Positions 51,525 through 61,219 of a stretch of DNA of 64,000 bases are shown piece by piece; the stretch's first letter is position 1; each line of letters begins with the position of its first letter. The DNA is from Kribbella sp. VKM Ac-2568 (GTDB lineage: Bacteria > Actinomycetota > Actinomycetes > Propionibacteriales > Kribbellaceae): positions 496,001 to 560,000 of the forward strand of contig NZ_SLVF01000006.1 in the NCBI RefSeq assembly GCF_004345365.1, in the 5' to 3' direction. Below the pieces are notes generated by a model. That model had not been told where the DNA came from. It did no database searches and worked only from the letters and a program-made list of their open reading frames with translations. A program made the translations under genes and the position numbers.

Positions 51525-54003
51525 GAACCTGCGGCACTTCGCACTGCCGCTGGGTGGTCTGGGGACCGGCAACCTGGCGTTGGCGGGCAACGGTGCGCTC
51601 CGGCAGTGGCAACTGCACAACATCGGCAACCACGAAGGGCACCTGCCGGACAGCTTCTTCGCCATCCGGGTGTCCCGCGTCGAGCCGCCAGTGGACGAGA
51701 TCCGTTTGCTGCAAGGGCCTTTGCAGGAATCATCGGGCACGCCGCTGGTGACGGACGACGCAGTACCGGCTGCTGAGCGGCGGCTGCACTCGCTGCTGCG
51801 ACCGGTCGGTGAGGCGTCTGTCGCCGCGGTCTATCCGCAGGCTCGGGTCGACTATGAGACCGACCTACCGATCGACGTGAGTATGGAGGTCTTCAACCCG
51901 CTCGTCCCGCTGGACGCCTCTGCGAGCTCGCAGCCGGTCGCGGCCTTCACCTTCACACTGCACAACCCCGGTGAGATCGCTGTGCACGGCTCACTTGCCG
52001 GAGCTCTGCAGAACGCAGTGGGCTGGGACGGCGTCACGCCGATCGACGGCGTGTCCTGCGGCCTCTACGGTGGCAACACGAACCGCTCGAGGCAGCGAGA
52101 TGGCTGGACCTCGCTGGTGTTCGAGAACGGCACGCTGCCGGCGGATCACCCGGGCGCCGGGCAAATGGTGCTCAGTACGGACGGTGCCGGCACGAAGGCC
52201 TATCCGCAGTGGACGACACCCGAACAGTTCATCACCTACCTCGCGGGACGGCCCACCGATCGGCCGATCCCGTCGAGCGGCCCCAGCCCGGCAGGGACCA
52301 CCTGGAACGGTGGGCTCGCGGCGCCGTTCCACCTGGCGGCGGGGGAGACCGTGCGGGTGCGGTTCCTGATCGCGTGGCATTTCGCGAACCGCTCCGTCGA
52401 CTTCCACCAGTTCGGGCCTCGGCGCGACTACGGGCACAGCAAGTTCTGGCTGGGCAACGCCTACACCCAGGCGCAGCCGGACGCGGTCGCCGTCGCCGAG
52501 GACTTCGTCGCCCGGTGGGACGAGCTGGCTGCCGCGAGTGTGGCGTGGGGCGATGCCTTCGAGTCGAGCACCTTGCCTGGTGAGACGGGGACGCGTCTGG
52601 CAGCGCTGGTGGCCGACGTACGGAGTCCTACTGTCTTCCGGACCGCCGAGGGGACAGTGCTTGGGTTCGAGGGGACGCTGGGCGCGTCCACGGTGATGTG
52701 GGGCGGCCGGTACGGCGGATCGTGCCCGTTGAACTGCACGCACGTCTGGAACTACGAGCAGACGTTGTCCCGGCTCTTCCCCGCGCTGGAACGCGACATG
52801 CGCGACACGGAGTACGACGTGATGCAGGCGCCGGAGGGGTACATCCCGCACCGGGTGATCGCGCCGACGTACCAGCGCCAGCTCTGGGACGTGGTGATAG
52901 GCGGCCCGGAGGAGCCCGCGCTCGACGGGATGCTCGGCAGCGTGCTCAAGACCTACCGGGAGGTCCGGCAGGGGGCGGGGATGGAGTGGCTCGCCAGCAG
53001 ATGGCCGAACGTCGAGCGGCTGCTCACTCACATCCGCGGCAAGTGGGACCCGGAGGGCACTGGCGTACTGCGGGGCATCCAGCCCAGTACGCACGACATC
53101 GACCTCTGCGGGGTCAACTCGTTCATGGGGACCCTGTGGCTCGCGGCACTGCGTGCGGCCCAGGAGATGGCGCTGCTGCTCGGCGAGGACGGCAAGGACT
53201 ACCGGATGCTGTTCGAGGCCGGCAGCAAGGCGTACGACGAGTTGCTGTTCACCGGCGAGTACTACCGCCAGGTGCTGGCACCCGAGGAGAAGCAGGACTT
53301 CCAGTGGGGCGACGGCTGTCTGGCCGATCAGCTGATCGGCCAGTGGTGGGCGCACCAGCTCGACCTGGGCTACCTGCTCCCCGCCGAGCACGTGAAGACG
53401 GCATTGCGCGCTGTCGTGCGGCACAACCTGCGCACGGGTTTCGCGGACTTCTCCCACCCCTACCGGGTGTTCGCGGACGGCGACGACACCGGCCTGCTGA
53501 TGTGTACCTGGCCGCATGGTGGCCGCCCTGCTGTTCCCACGCGGTACTGCGACGAGGTGTGGACGGGCTCGGAGTACCAGGTCGCGGCGCACCTTCTCTA
53601 TGAGGGCCTGGTCGACGAGGGAATGGCCGTACTGCAAGGGATGTGGGATCGGTACGACGGGACGCGGCGTAACCCGTTCAACCCGATCGAGTGCGGCGAC
53701 CACTACATCCGCAACGCCGCCGGCTGGTCCGTGCTGGAGGCCCTCGCGGGGTTCAGCTACAACGCGCTGACGAACACGCTCACCTTCGCACCACTCGAGG
53801 CGGCCCGCCTGGCCGGCGGCTGGCAGGTCCCCTTCGTCGCCGGGACGGGCTGGGGCGTAGCCACCTTCCGCGACTCCACCCTGACCCTCGAATGCCACGC
53901 CGGCCACCTAGACATCCACGCAATCCACCTAGACGGCTCCGAGCTACCCCTGGACACCCAGGTCGTCATACCAGGCAAACCACTGGCGATCCCCGCCCCC
54001 TGA
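51505..54003 (+). CDS. GH116-family glycoside hydrolase (GBA2-like)
   Basis: An 832-residue protein starting MARYTGENLRHFALPLGGLG, the GBA2/DUF608 N-terminus. The alpha/alpha toroid contains CPLNCTHVWNYEQTLSRLFP, HDIDLCGVNSFMGTLWLAAL and CDEVWTGSEYQVAAHLLYEG with Asp683, the acid/base position of the family. The nucleophile, by comparison with bacterial members I remember (GVLEGxQxxTxD), should be at residue 523, which is Arg here (GVLRGIQPSTHD). No signal peptide, so intracellular. The 3' end is rich in CTA and C-ending codons. It closes the importer operon; beta-glucoside-like sugars are the likely substrate class. Confidence 0.82.
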   Translation: MARYTGENLRHFALPLGGLGTGNLALAGNGALRQWQLHNIGNHEGHLPDSFFAIRVSRVEPPVDEIRLLQGPLQESSGTPLVTDDAVPAAERRLHSLLRPVGEASVAAVYPQARVDYETDLPIDVSMEVFNPLVPLDASASSQPVAAFTFTLHNPGEIAVHGSLAGALQNAVGWDGVTPIDGVSCGLYGGNTNRSRQRDGWTSLVFENGTLPADHPGAGQMVLSTDGAGTKAYPQWTTPEQFITYLAGRPTDRPIPSSGPSPAGTTWNGGLAAPFHLAAGETVRVRFLIAWHFANRSVDFHQFGPRRDYGHSKFWLGNAYTQAQPDAVAVAEDFVARWDELAAASVAWGDAFESSTLPGETGTRLAALVADVRSPTVFRTAEGTVLGFEGTLGASTVMWGGRYGGSCPLNCTHVWNYEQTLSRLFPALERDMRDTEYDVMQAPEGYIPHRVIAPTYQRQLWDVVIGGPEEPALDGMLGSVLKTYREVRQGAGMEWLASRWPNVERLLTHIRGKWDPEGTGVLRGIQPSTHDIDLCGVNSFMGTLWLAALRAAQEMALLLGEDGKDYRMLFEAGSKAYDELLFTGEYYRQVLAPEEKQDFQWGDGCLADQLIGQWWAHQLDLGYLLPAEHVKTALRAVVRHNLRTGFADFSHPYRVFADGDDTGLLMCTWPHGGRPAVPTRYCDEVWTGSEYQVAAHLLYEGLVDEGMAVLQGMWDRYDGTRRNPFNPIECGDHYIRNAAGWSVLEALAGFSYNALTNTLTFAPLEAARLAGGWQVPFVAGTGWGVATFRDSTLTLECHAGHLDIHAIHLDGSELPLDTQVVIPGKPLAIPAP

Positions 54004-54019
54004 ACCTAACGTCCTCGGC

Positions 54020-54580
54020 ATGGACCTAGTGGCCCGTGCCGAGGCACTACAGGCGGAAGCGCTCGACGTATTCCGCCTGCTCGACCTGGAAGCGGCGTTC
54101 CCGACCTTCGGCCCACCCCAACTGGTCGGGAGTGCCCTCTCCGGCCTGATGAACTACCGCGACCTGGACATCACCTTCACTGCTCCCGAGGCCACCGCTT
54201 CCGCAGTGCTGGAAGGCCTTGCCCGGATCGCCACCCGTCCCGGCCTCCTGGCCGCGGACTTCACCGACGAACGCGCCGACCGCCGCCCCACCCCCCGCCT
54301 CACCGACGAACGGTTCTACGCCGTACTGCGCTACGAGGGCCCAGGCGGCCTTTGGAAGGTGGACCTGACCGTCTGGCTCCACGCTGTCGACCGCCCCCAC
54401 GTCGCCGAGGCAGAGCGCCTCCGCACAGCAACCCCCGCCCAGAAACTCACAATCCTCCGCCTCAAGAACACCCACCCCGACTACCCAGCCAAACTCGGCG
54501 GCACCGACATCTACCCAGCCGTCCTGGACCACGGCGTCCGCACCCTCGACGAATTGCAGGAGCACCTCGACAGTCGCTGA
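54020..54580 (+). CDS. Hypothetical protein, nucleotidyltransferase-like
   Basis: A 186-residue protein. The segment VGSALSGLMNYRDLDITFTA matches the GS...DxD pattern of nucleotidyltransferase-fold enzymes, although the second acidic residues cannot be placed with certainty. Later parts (KVDLTVWLHAVDRP and the helical LRTATPAQKLTILRLK) are consistent with a minimal NTase-like domain. The codon choice is very C-rich. It starts 16 bp after the GH116 gene; whether it shares that operon is unclear. Substrate is unknown. Confidence 0.65.
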   Translation: MDLVARAEALQAEALDVFRLLDLEAAFPTFGPPQLVGSALSGLMNYRDLDITFTAPEATASAVLEGLARIATRPGLLAADFTDERADRRPTPRLTDERFYAVLRYEGPGGLWKVDLTVWLHAVDRPHVAEAERLRTATPAQKLTILRLKNTHPDYPAKLGGTDIYPAVLDHGVRTLDELQEHLDSR

Positions 54581-54602
54581 GTCTCAGGTCCACCTCGCTG
54601 GG

Positions 54603-54694
54603 TTGTATCGCGGGCCTGTGGATAGCTAGGATCTGGATACCACGCCATGGCCTCACGGCTGTGGTCCAACGGCCTCCCTCGGGAGGCCGTTTTT
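54603..54694 (+). ncRNA. Possible short transcript with strong terminator
   Basis: TTGTAT (54603-54608), an 18-bp spacer, and TAGGAT (54627-54632) would start a transcript near 54639. It would end in the terminator stem ACGGCCTCCC/GGGAGGCCGT (54669-54690) with TTTTT. Length about 55 nt. It may equally be only the terminator of the gene at 54020. Confidence 0.3.
54669..54694 (+). terminator. Intrinsic terminator with T tract
   Basis: Stem ACGGCCTCCC/GGGAGGCCGT (with a small loop) followed directly by TTTTTG. The best T-tailed terminator in the window, 89 bases after the stop of the gene at 54020. Confidence 0.85.
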
Positions 54695-54795
54695 GTTTGC
54701 CCTGAGCGTGCTTCCGCGCAAGTGAAGAGCGCCGGCTGTCCGGCAACGCCACCGGACGGTCGGCACTCGCTGCGTGAGTTCGAGTGCCCTGCGCA

Positions 54796-55173
54796 CTAGA
54801 GGAGACCCAGGTCGGCGGTCTCCTGGTCGCTGAAGAGGCGGGAGCGGATCAGGAAGCGGACGCCTTCGGGGGCCTCCACGGAGAAGCCGCTGCCGCGGCC
54901 TTTGACGACGTCGACGGTCAGGTGGGTGTGCTTCCAGTATTCGAACTGGTTCTTCGACATCCAGAACGCGACCGGCTTGTCGAGCCCGTCGACGGCCAGG
55001 TCACCCAGGCGGATGTCCGCCGCGCCGGTCCGGAACTCGCCGTCGGGATAGCACATCGGGGAGCTGCCGTCGCAGCACCCGCCGGACTGGTGGAACATCA
55101 GCGGGCCGTGCAGCTCGGTGAGGCGGCGGAGCAACTCCGCCGCCTCCTCCGTGAACGAAACCCTGTCGACCAT
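54796..55173 (-). CDS. DUF779 protein
   Basis: A 125-residue protein with FHQSGGCCDGSSPMCYPDGE, the cysteine-rich DUF779 motif, and VAFWMSKNQFEYWKHTHLTV. DUF779 genes usually accompany an aldehyde dehydrogenase, as here: it begins 4 bp after the ALDH stop at 55178. The cysteines suggest a metal site; the function is unknown. Possibly an accessory or folding factor of the ALDH (inference). Confidence 0.88.
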   Translation of the reverse strand: MVDRVSFTEEAAELLRRLTELHGPLMFHQSGGCCDGSSPMCYPDGEFRTGAADIRLGDLAVDGLDKPVAFWMSKNQFEYWKHTHLTVDVVKGRGSGFSVEAPEGVRFLIRSRLFSDQETADLGLL

Positions 55174-55177
55174 GGGC

Positions 55178-56701
<1,524 letters not shown>

Positions 56702-56749
56702 TGATCCTCCAACGAAAGGGTTTGGCGGTTGGCCGCACCTTAGATCCGG

Positions 56750-56771
56750 CGACGTTGCATCGACGTTGCAT
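56750..56771. promoter_or_regulatory. Tandem 11-bp repeat between ALDH and its GAF regulator
   Basis: CGACGTTGCAT occurs twice head to tail (56750-56760 and 56761-56771), 49 bp before the ALDH start and 47 bp before the GAF gene. One repeat per helical turn is a plausible binding site for the regulator at 56818. Confidence 0.55.
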
Positions 56772-56817
56772 CACTCTCTGCTCTTGAACGCCGGGCGGTT
56801 CCGGGCGAGGCTGAGGC

Positions 56818-58266
56818 GTGGACGCAGCGCAGGAAGCGCGCCGGCTCAGTGAGCTGTACGACGAGGTGCTCGGCGAAGGCCGGGCACCTGCCATGCCACG
56901 CCCACTTGTCGCGGAGTCCTGGCAGCGGTCGCTCGCGGCCTCGGTCGATCCCGAGCTGGACGCGCCGCCGATGGTCGTCTCGGCCGACCTGCTGGAGACG
57001 CTGCGGGAGAACCATCCGCTGCGCGCGGTCCTGCCCGTACTGCGGGAAACGCTGACCACGATCGCGGACGAGGCGTCCCACATCATGATCGTCACCGACG
57101 CCCAGGGTCTGATCCTCTGGCGCGAGGGTGCCGCCGACGTCCGCCGCCAGGCCGACCGGATCGCCCTGTCCGAAGGCGCCGTCTGGGCAGAGGACGCGAT
57201 CGGAACCAACGGCATGGGTACTGCGCTCGCCGCCGACCAGCCCGTGCAGATCCACTCGGCCGAGCACCTGGTACGCCGGATCCACGCGTGGACCTGTGCC
57301 GCCGCCCCTGTGCACGACCCGGACACCGGCAAGCTGATCGGCGCTGTCGACGTCTCGGGTCCGTTGCGCACGGTCCACCCCGCGATGATGGCGCTGGTGA
57401 CCGCGGCTGCTCAGCTCGCCGAGGGGCAGCTCCGGGTCCGGATGGCCGCCGCCGACGAGCAGCTCCGCGCCCGCAACATGCGGCACCTGACCGCCCTCGG
57501 CGATGCCCCCGGCGCGCTGCTGACTCCGACCGGCCGGGTCCTCGCCGTCCAGCCGCTCGCCTGGCTGCCCGACCGCCTCGACATCTCCGGCGGCGCCGAG
57601 CGGATCGAGCTCGGCGACGGTCGGGAGGCCGTGGTCGAACAACTCGACGAGGGCTACCTGCTGCGCATCCCGGGCGCGGTACGCGGGCACCGCCGCTCGC
57701 TGCGGCTCAAACTGCTGGGTTCGGGTCAGCCGATCGCGGTCGTCGGCGGCCGGGAGATCGCCCTGACGCTGCGCCGCGCGGAAGTGCTCGCCCTGCTGCT
57801 GCTCCACCCCTCCGGGCTCACGGCGGAGCAGTTGATGCTTCAGCTGTACGGCGACGAGGGGAATCCGACCACGGTCCGCGCGGAGATGCACCGGCTACGG
57901 AACCTGCTCGGCGTCGGCATCCTGGACACCAAGCCGTACCGGATCATCGCGGCCGTGTCGGGCGACGTCACCGACGTACAGGCCGCAGTCCGCCGCGGAG
58001 AACTCCCCAAGGCGCTCGAGCTGTACGCCGGGCCGCTGCTCGGGCGATCCGACGCGCCGGCCTTGCGTGCGGAGCGGGACGAGCTCGATGCGACGTTGCG
58101 CCGCGCAGTGCTGGACTCCGGGGATACCGACCTGGTCTGGCGGTTCGCGCAGACGGCCACCGGCGCTGAGGACCTCGAGGTTTTCGAGGTACTGGAGCGG
58201 GCGTTGCCCAGCACCGACCACCGGCGCCCGGCGGTCATCGCCCGGCTGGACCGTCTCGCCCGCTGA
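56818..58266 (+). CDS. GAF-domain regulator with C-terminal winged helix (AcoR-like, no AAA+ domain)
   Basis: A 482-residue regulator. The N-terminus MPRPLVAESWQRSLAASVDP and the GAF domain (DEASHIMIVTDAQGLILWRE, AIGTNGMGTALAADQPVQIH) resemble AcoR-type activators. The sigma-54 AAA+ domain is absent; instead residues about 315-400 form a winged-helix region (LTAEQLMLQLYGDEGNPTTV, AEMHRLRNLLG) like SARP/OmpR-type domains. The GTG start gives the family N-terminus. Divergent from the ALDH-DUF779 operon, which it most likely controls in response to aldehyde or alcohol. Confidence 0.82.
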   Translation: MDAAQEARRLSELYDEVLGEGRAPAMPRPLVAESWQRSLAASVDPELDAPPMVVSADLLETLRENHPLRAVLPVLRETLTTIADEASHIMIVTDAQGLILWREGAADVRRQADRIALSEGAVWAEDAIGTNGMGTALAADQPVQIHSAEHLVRRIHAWTCAAAPVHDPDTGKLIGAVDVSGPLRTVHPAMMALVTAAAQLAEGQLRVRMAAADEQLRARNMRHLTALGDAPGALLTPTGRVLAVQPLAWLPDRLDISGGAERIELGDGREAVVEQLDEGYLLRIPGAVRGHRRSLRLKLLGSGQPIAVVGGREIALTLRRAEVLALLLLHPSGLTAEQLMLQLYGDEGNPTTVRAEMHRLRNLLGVGILDTKPYRIIAAVSGDVTDVQAAVRRGELPKALELYAGPLLGRSDAPALRAERDELDATLRRAVLDSGDTDLVWRFAQTATGAEDLEVFEVLERALPSTDHRRPAVIARLDRLAR

Positions 58267-58380
58267 TCCCGCCTGCCCGTCCGGCTACCCGTCTATCCAG
58301 ATAGTGGACAGTGGAATTTAAGTGCACTGAACTAGTCTAGTTTCGCGGGTGTGGCCGTCGTGGGTGACTCAGCGTCGTCG

Positions 58381-59394
58381 TCACGCCTTCGCGGGCGCGG
58401 CGGCGACCGAGCCGCGCTCGATCAGGGTCGGCTCGACGGTGGTCCGGCGAACCCGTCGGTTCGTGTCGACGGCAGAGGTGACCCGGGCGACGACGTCCGC
58501 GACCAGGTCGTCGAGCGGCCAGTGGAAGGTGGACAGCGGCGGCGTGAGCAGCTGCGACATCGGCTGGTCGTCGTACCCGAGCAGGGACAGGTCGTCCGGG
58601 ATCCGGATGTCGAGCTCCCTGCAGGCGGCGTACACCCCGAAGGCCATCGAATCGGCCAGCGCCAGGATGCCGGTCGGCCGCTGTTTCGACGTCAGCAGCT
58701 CGCGAGCCACCTCGGTCGCGCCGCTCAGATCGTGCGGGCACGGGATGATGCGGATCTTCAGCTTCAGCCCAGCCGCGATCCGCTGCGCGATCTCTTCCAC
58801 GGGACTCTCGATCTCCACCCGGCGGGACGGGCTCAGGACGGCGACGGTGCGGTGACCCGCGTCGGCCAGCCGGCGGAGCGCGGTACTGACTCCGGAGTCG
58901 TTGTCGAAGAGGACCTCGGACTTCGCCTTCGCGGCCGGCAGCGCATCGCCGATCGCGATCACCGGCGCCTGCTGGGCGATCTTGGCCCAGCTCTTGGCGG
59001 CCGGGTCGATCGGGATCACCACGATCGCGTCGGCCCGGTGGTCGACCAGGTGCTGGGCGAGCTGCAATTGCCGGTCGGCGTCGCCGGCGGAGTCGATGAT
59101 CCACGCGTTCCGGTCCGGGGCGAGGAGCTCGCGGCCGAGCGCGGCGGCCAGGCGCTGCTGCCAGAGATCCTCGAGCGAGGCGCAGAGCACGCCGACCGAA
59201 CCACTCCGGCCGGAGGCGAGGGCGCGGGCCACGGGGTCGGCCTGGTACCCGAGACGCTCGGCGGCTTCCTGCACCCGCTGCTGCGTCTCCGGCGTTCCTT
59301 GCAGACCTCGCAGCGCGTAGGACACGGCTGCCATCGAGAGGCCGGTCTCCGCTGCGATGTCCTTGAGGGTCGGCCTGCGGCCAGTTCCGGACAT
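58381..59394 (-). CDS. LacI-family transcriptional regulator
   Basis: A 337-residue regulator. The helix-turn-helix is TLKDIAAETGLSMAAVSYAL with hinge helix, followed by a periplasmic-binding-protein-like sensor (VGVLCASLEDLWQQRLAAAL and LLGYDDQPMSQLLTPPLSTF near the end). The ATG at 59394 is fixed by the HTH. The two TGAAGCGCTTCA sites just upstream (59477 and 59501) are classic LacI-type operators, so it would control itself and the amidohydrolase gene at 59568. The effector is unknown. Confidence 0.92.
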   Translation of the reverse strand: MSGTGRRPTLKDIAAETGLSMAAVSYALRGLQGTPETQQRVQEAAERLGYQADPVARALASGRSGSVGVLCASLEDLWQQRLAAALGRELLAPDRNAWIIDSAGDADRQLQLAQHLVDHRADAIVVIPIDPAAKSWAKIAQQAPVIAIGDALPAAKAKSEVLFDNDSGVSTALRRLADAGHRTVAVLSPSRRVEIESPVEEIAQRIAAGLKLKIRIIPCPHDLSGATEVARELLTSKQRPTGILALADSMAFGVYAACRELDIRIPDDLSLLGYDDQPMSQLLTPPLSTFHWPLDDLVADVVARVTSAVDTNRRVRRTTVEPTLIERGSVAAAPAKA

Positions 59395-59460
59395 GTGATC
59401 GACCCTAGGCCACCCCGCCGACAAAAGCCTGCCGACAGGTCGGCGGTGCTGAGACACGGC

Positions 59461-59514
59461 TTGACAAAAGAGCCTTTGAAGCGCTTCACTGAAAGTGACG
59501 TGAAGCGCTTCAAA
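59461..59514. promoter_or_regulatory. Twin LacI operators upstream of the amidohydrolase
   Basis: TTTGAAGCGCTTCAC (59475-59489) and GTGAAGCGCTTCAAA (59500-59514) each contain the palindrome TGAAGCGCTTCA and are exact inverted copies of one another, 24 bp centre to centre. A TTGACA -35 lies at 59461-59466. The LacI gene starts about 80 bp away on the other strand. Confidence 0.85.
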
Positions 59515-59567
59515 ATCTCCCTCGTGACCAGCCCCGAGGGATCCGGCGACCAGCGAGAGGACGGCCC

Positions 59568-60506
59568 GTGAACGGCGTGATCGACGTGCACCAGCACCTG
59601 TGGCCGGCCGAGTTCGTCGACCGCCTCCGGGCCCGGACCGAGCCGCCGTACCTGGACGGCTGGACCCTGCACACGGCCGGCGAAGCGCCGTACGAGGTGG
59701 ACCCGGCGGCGCACGCCGTCGACAAGCGGCTGGCCGAGGAGCAGGGGGATGGGACCGCCCTGGTCGGGCTGTCGCTGTCGAGCCCTCTCGGGATCGAGCA
59801 CCTCGGTGACCTGGCGTTGCTCGATGCATGGCACACCGGCGCTGCCGCGTTGCCCGAACCCTTCAAGGCCTGGGCGGCCGTCAATCTTCCCGAGCCTGAC
59901 CTCGCCGGCCTGGAATCCGTTCTGGACAAGGGATTCCTCGGTCTGCAGCTCCCGGCCCAGGTCGTCGGTACTCCGGCCGGCTGGGCTCAGCTGGGTGAAC
60001 TCCTGACCCTTGCCGAGCGGGTGAACAAGCCGATCCTCATCCACCCGGGCACGCCCGCGCCGCCGACCGAGAACCTGCCGGGCTGGTGGTGCCCGGTGGT
60101 CGACTACTCGCTCCAACTTCAAGCGGCCTGGTGGGCCTGGCACGCGTTCGGCGGCCGTACCGCGTTCCCGCGGCTGCGGCTCTGCTTCGTCGCCGCGGCC
60201 GGCCTGGCTCCGGTCCACCACGAGAGGCTGACCGCTCGCGGCGGCCGCCTCGGCACCATCGACCCCAACCTGTACGTCGACACCTCGAGCTACGGCCCGC
60301 AGGGGATCGACGCGGTCGCCCGGGTCCTCGGCATCGACCAGGTCGTGCACGGCACCGACCGGCCGTACGCCGGGACCGTCGACCTCCGTCAGGGCGACGC
60401 CGCCACCGCGGTGATCCGCCACGACAACCCGCACCGGCTGCTGTTCGGTGCCGCAGACCCCTCGCCGCGCCCGCGGCGGGAAAACCCCTCCCCGCGCCCG
60501 TGGTGA
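59568..60506 (+). CDS. Amidohydrolase family protein
   Basis: A 312-residue TIM-barrel hydrolase of the amidohydrolase 2 type. The metal motif HxH is IDVHQHLWP at 5-13, and further metal/catalytic residues are likely in KPILIHPGTP and VVHGTDRPYAG. The C-terminus is odd: PSPRPRREN then PSPRPW, the product of a near-exact 20-bp tandem duplication at 60457-60503. The GTG follows GAGAGGA. It stands under the twin LacI operators and before a cysteine-dioxygenase-like gene. Substrate is unknown. Confidence 0.83.
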   Translation: MNGVIDVHQHLWPAEFVDRLRARTEPPYLDGWTLHTAGEAPYEVDPAAHAVDKRLAEEQGDGTALVGLSLSSPLGIEHLGDLALLDAWHTGAAALPEPFKAWAAVNLPEPDLAGLESVLDKGFLGLQLPAQVVGTPAGWAQLGELLTLAERVNKPILIHPGTPAPPTENLPGWWCPVVDYSLQLQAAWWAWHAFGGRTAFPRLRLCFVAAAGLAPVHHERLTARGGRLGTIDPNLYVDTSSYGPQGIDAVARVLGIDQVVHGTDRPYAGTVDLRQGDAATAVIRHDNPHRLLFGAADPSPRPRRENPSPRPW

Positions 60507-60519
60507 GGTACCCGACCAC

Positions 60520-60540
60520 CTGCCGGTCCTGGACCGGCAG
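60520..60540 (+). other. Hairpin between amidohydrolase and CDO-like genes
   Basis: CTGCCGGTCC (60520-60529) and GGACCGGCAG (60531-60540) are perfect inverted repeats one base apart, in practice an 8-bp stem with a 5-nt loop. No T tract follows. It lies just ahead of the ribosome site (AGGGGAG at 60551) and could affect expression of the second gene. Confidence 0.5.
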
Positions 60541-60561
60541 CATCTCCGAGAGGGGAGTGCA

Positions 60562-61125
60562 GTGACTGCTCAGCCCGTTTCCGACGCACCCGTCGTTCCC
60601 GCGCGCCAGGCCAGCCGGCTCGTGGAGCTCAACGACTGTCTGTCGCTGGACAACCTTCCGGGACGTGACCTGGACCCCGCCGAGCTGGCCGAGCTCGCCG
60701 GCGGGATCGCCGCCCAGCCGCACCTGTGGGAGGACAAGGTCGCCTACAGCGACGAGGAGCGCGTCTTCGCCTCGCTGCACCGCGACGCCAACGTCGACGT
60801 CTGGCTGATCTGCTGGACGCCGGTCAACGACACCGGCTGGCATGACCACGACGTCTCCTCCGGCGCCGTCGCAGTCGCCCGCGGCAAACTCGTCGAGCAC
60901 AACCTCGCGATCGGCACCGAGTCGATCGAGACCGAGATCGAGGCGGGCGACGTCTACGGCTTCGGCCCCGACCACATCCACCGCCTCACCGGCCTCGACA
61001 AGGGCAGCGTCACCGTCCACGCCTACAGCCCGCCGCTGTGGCGCATGGGCCAGTACTCCGTCAAGGAAGGCGTCCTCCGCCGGGTCTCCGTCTCCTACGC
61101 CGACGAACTCCGCCCCCTGGACTAG
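60562..61125 (+). CDS. Cysteine dioxygenase-like cupin protein
   Basis: A 187-residue cupin. Iron ligands are likely H94 and H96 (GWHDHDVSSG) and H138 or H140 (DHIHRLTG); H153-A-Y155 matches the catalytic HxY of cysteine dioxygenases, in VHAYSPPLWRMGQY. The GTG at 60562 follows AGGGGAG at 60551-60557. It would oxidise a thiol such as cysteine to the sulfinic acid. It follows the amidohydrolase and lies under the same LacI operators, so a thiol-containing substrate of that enzyme is a reasonable guess. Confidence 0.82.
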   Translation: MTAQPVSDAPVVPARQASRLVELNDCLSLDNLPGRDLDPAELAELAGGIAAQPHLWEDKVAYSDEERVFASLHRDANVDVWLICWTPVNDTGWHDHDVSSGAVAVARGKLVEHNLAIGTESIETEIEAGDVYGFGPDHIHRLTGLDKGSVTVHAYSPPLWRMGQYSVKEGVLRRVSVSYADELRPLD

Positions 61126-61219
61126 CTCGTCCGGCCACGCGGCAGGCAGCGGATCTGCCCCGGGTTGCCCCGCGATCTGGCCTGCCGTCGGGCTGGACCG
61201 CTGACCAGACTCGGCTGGC

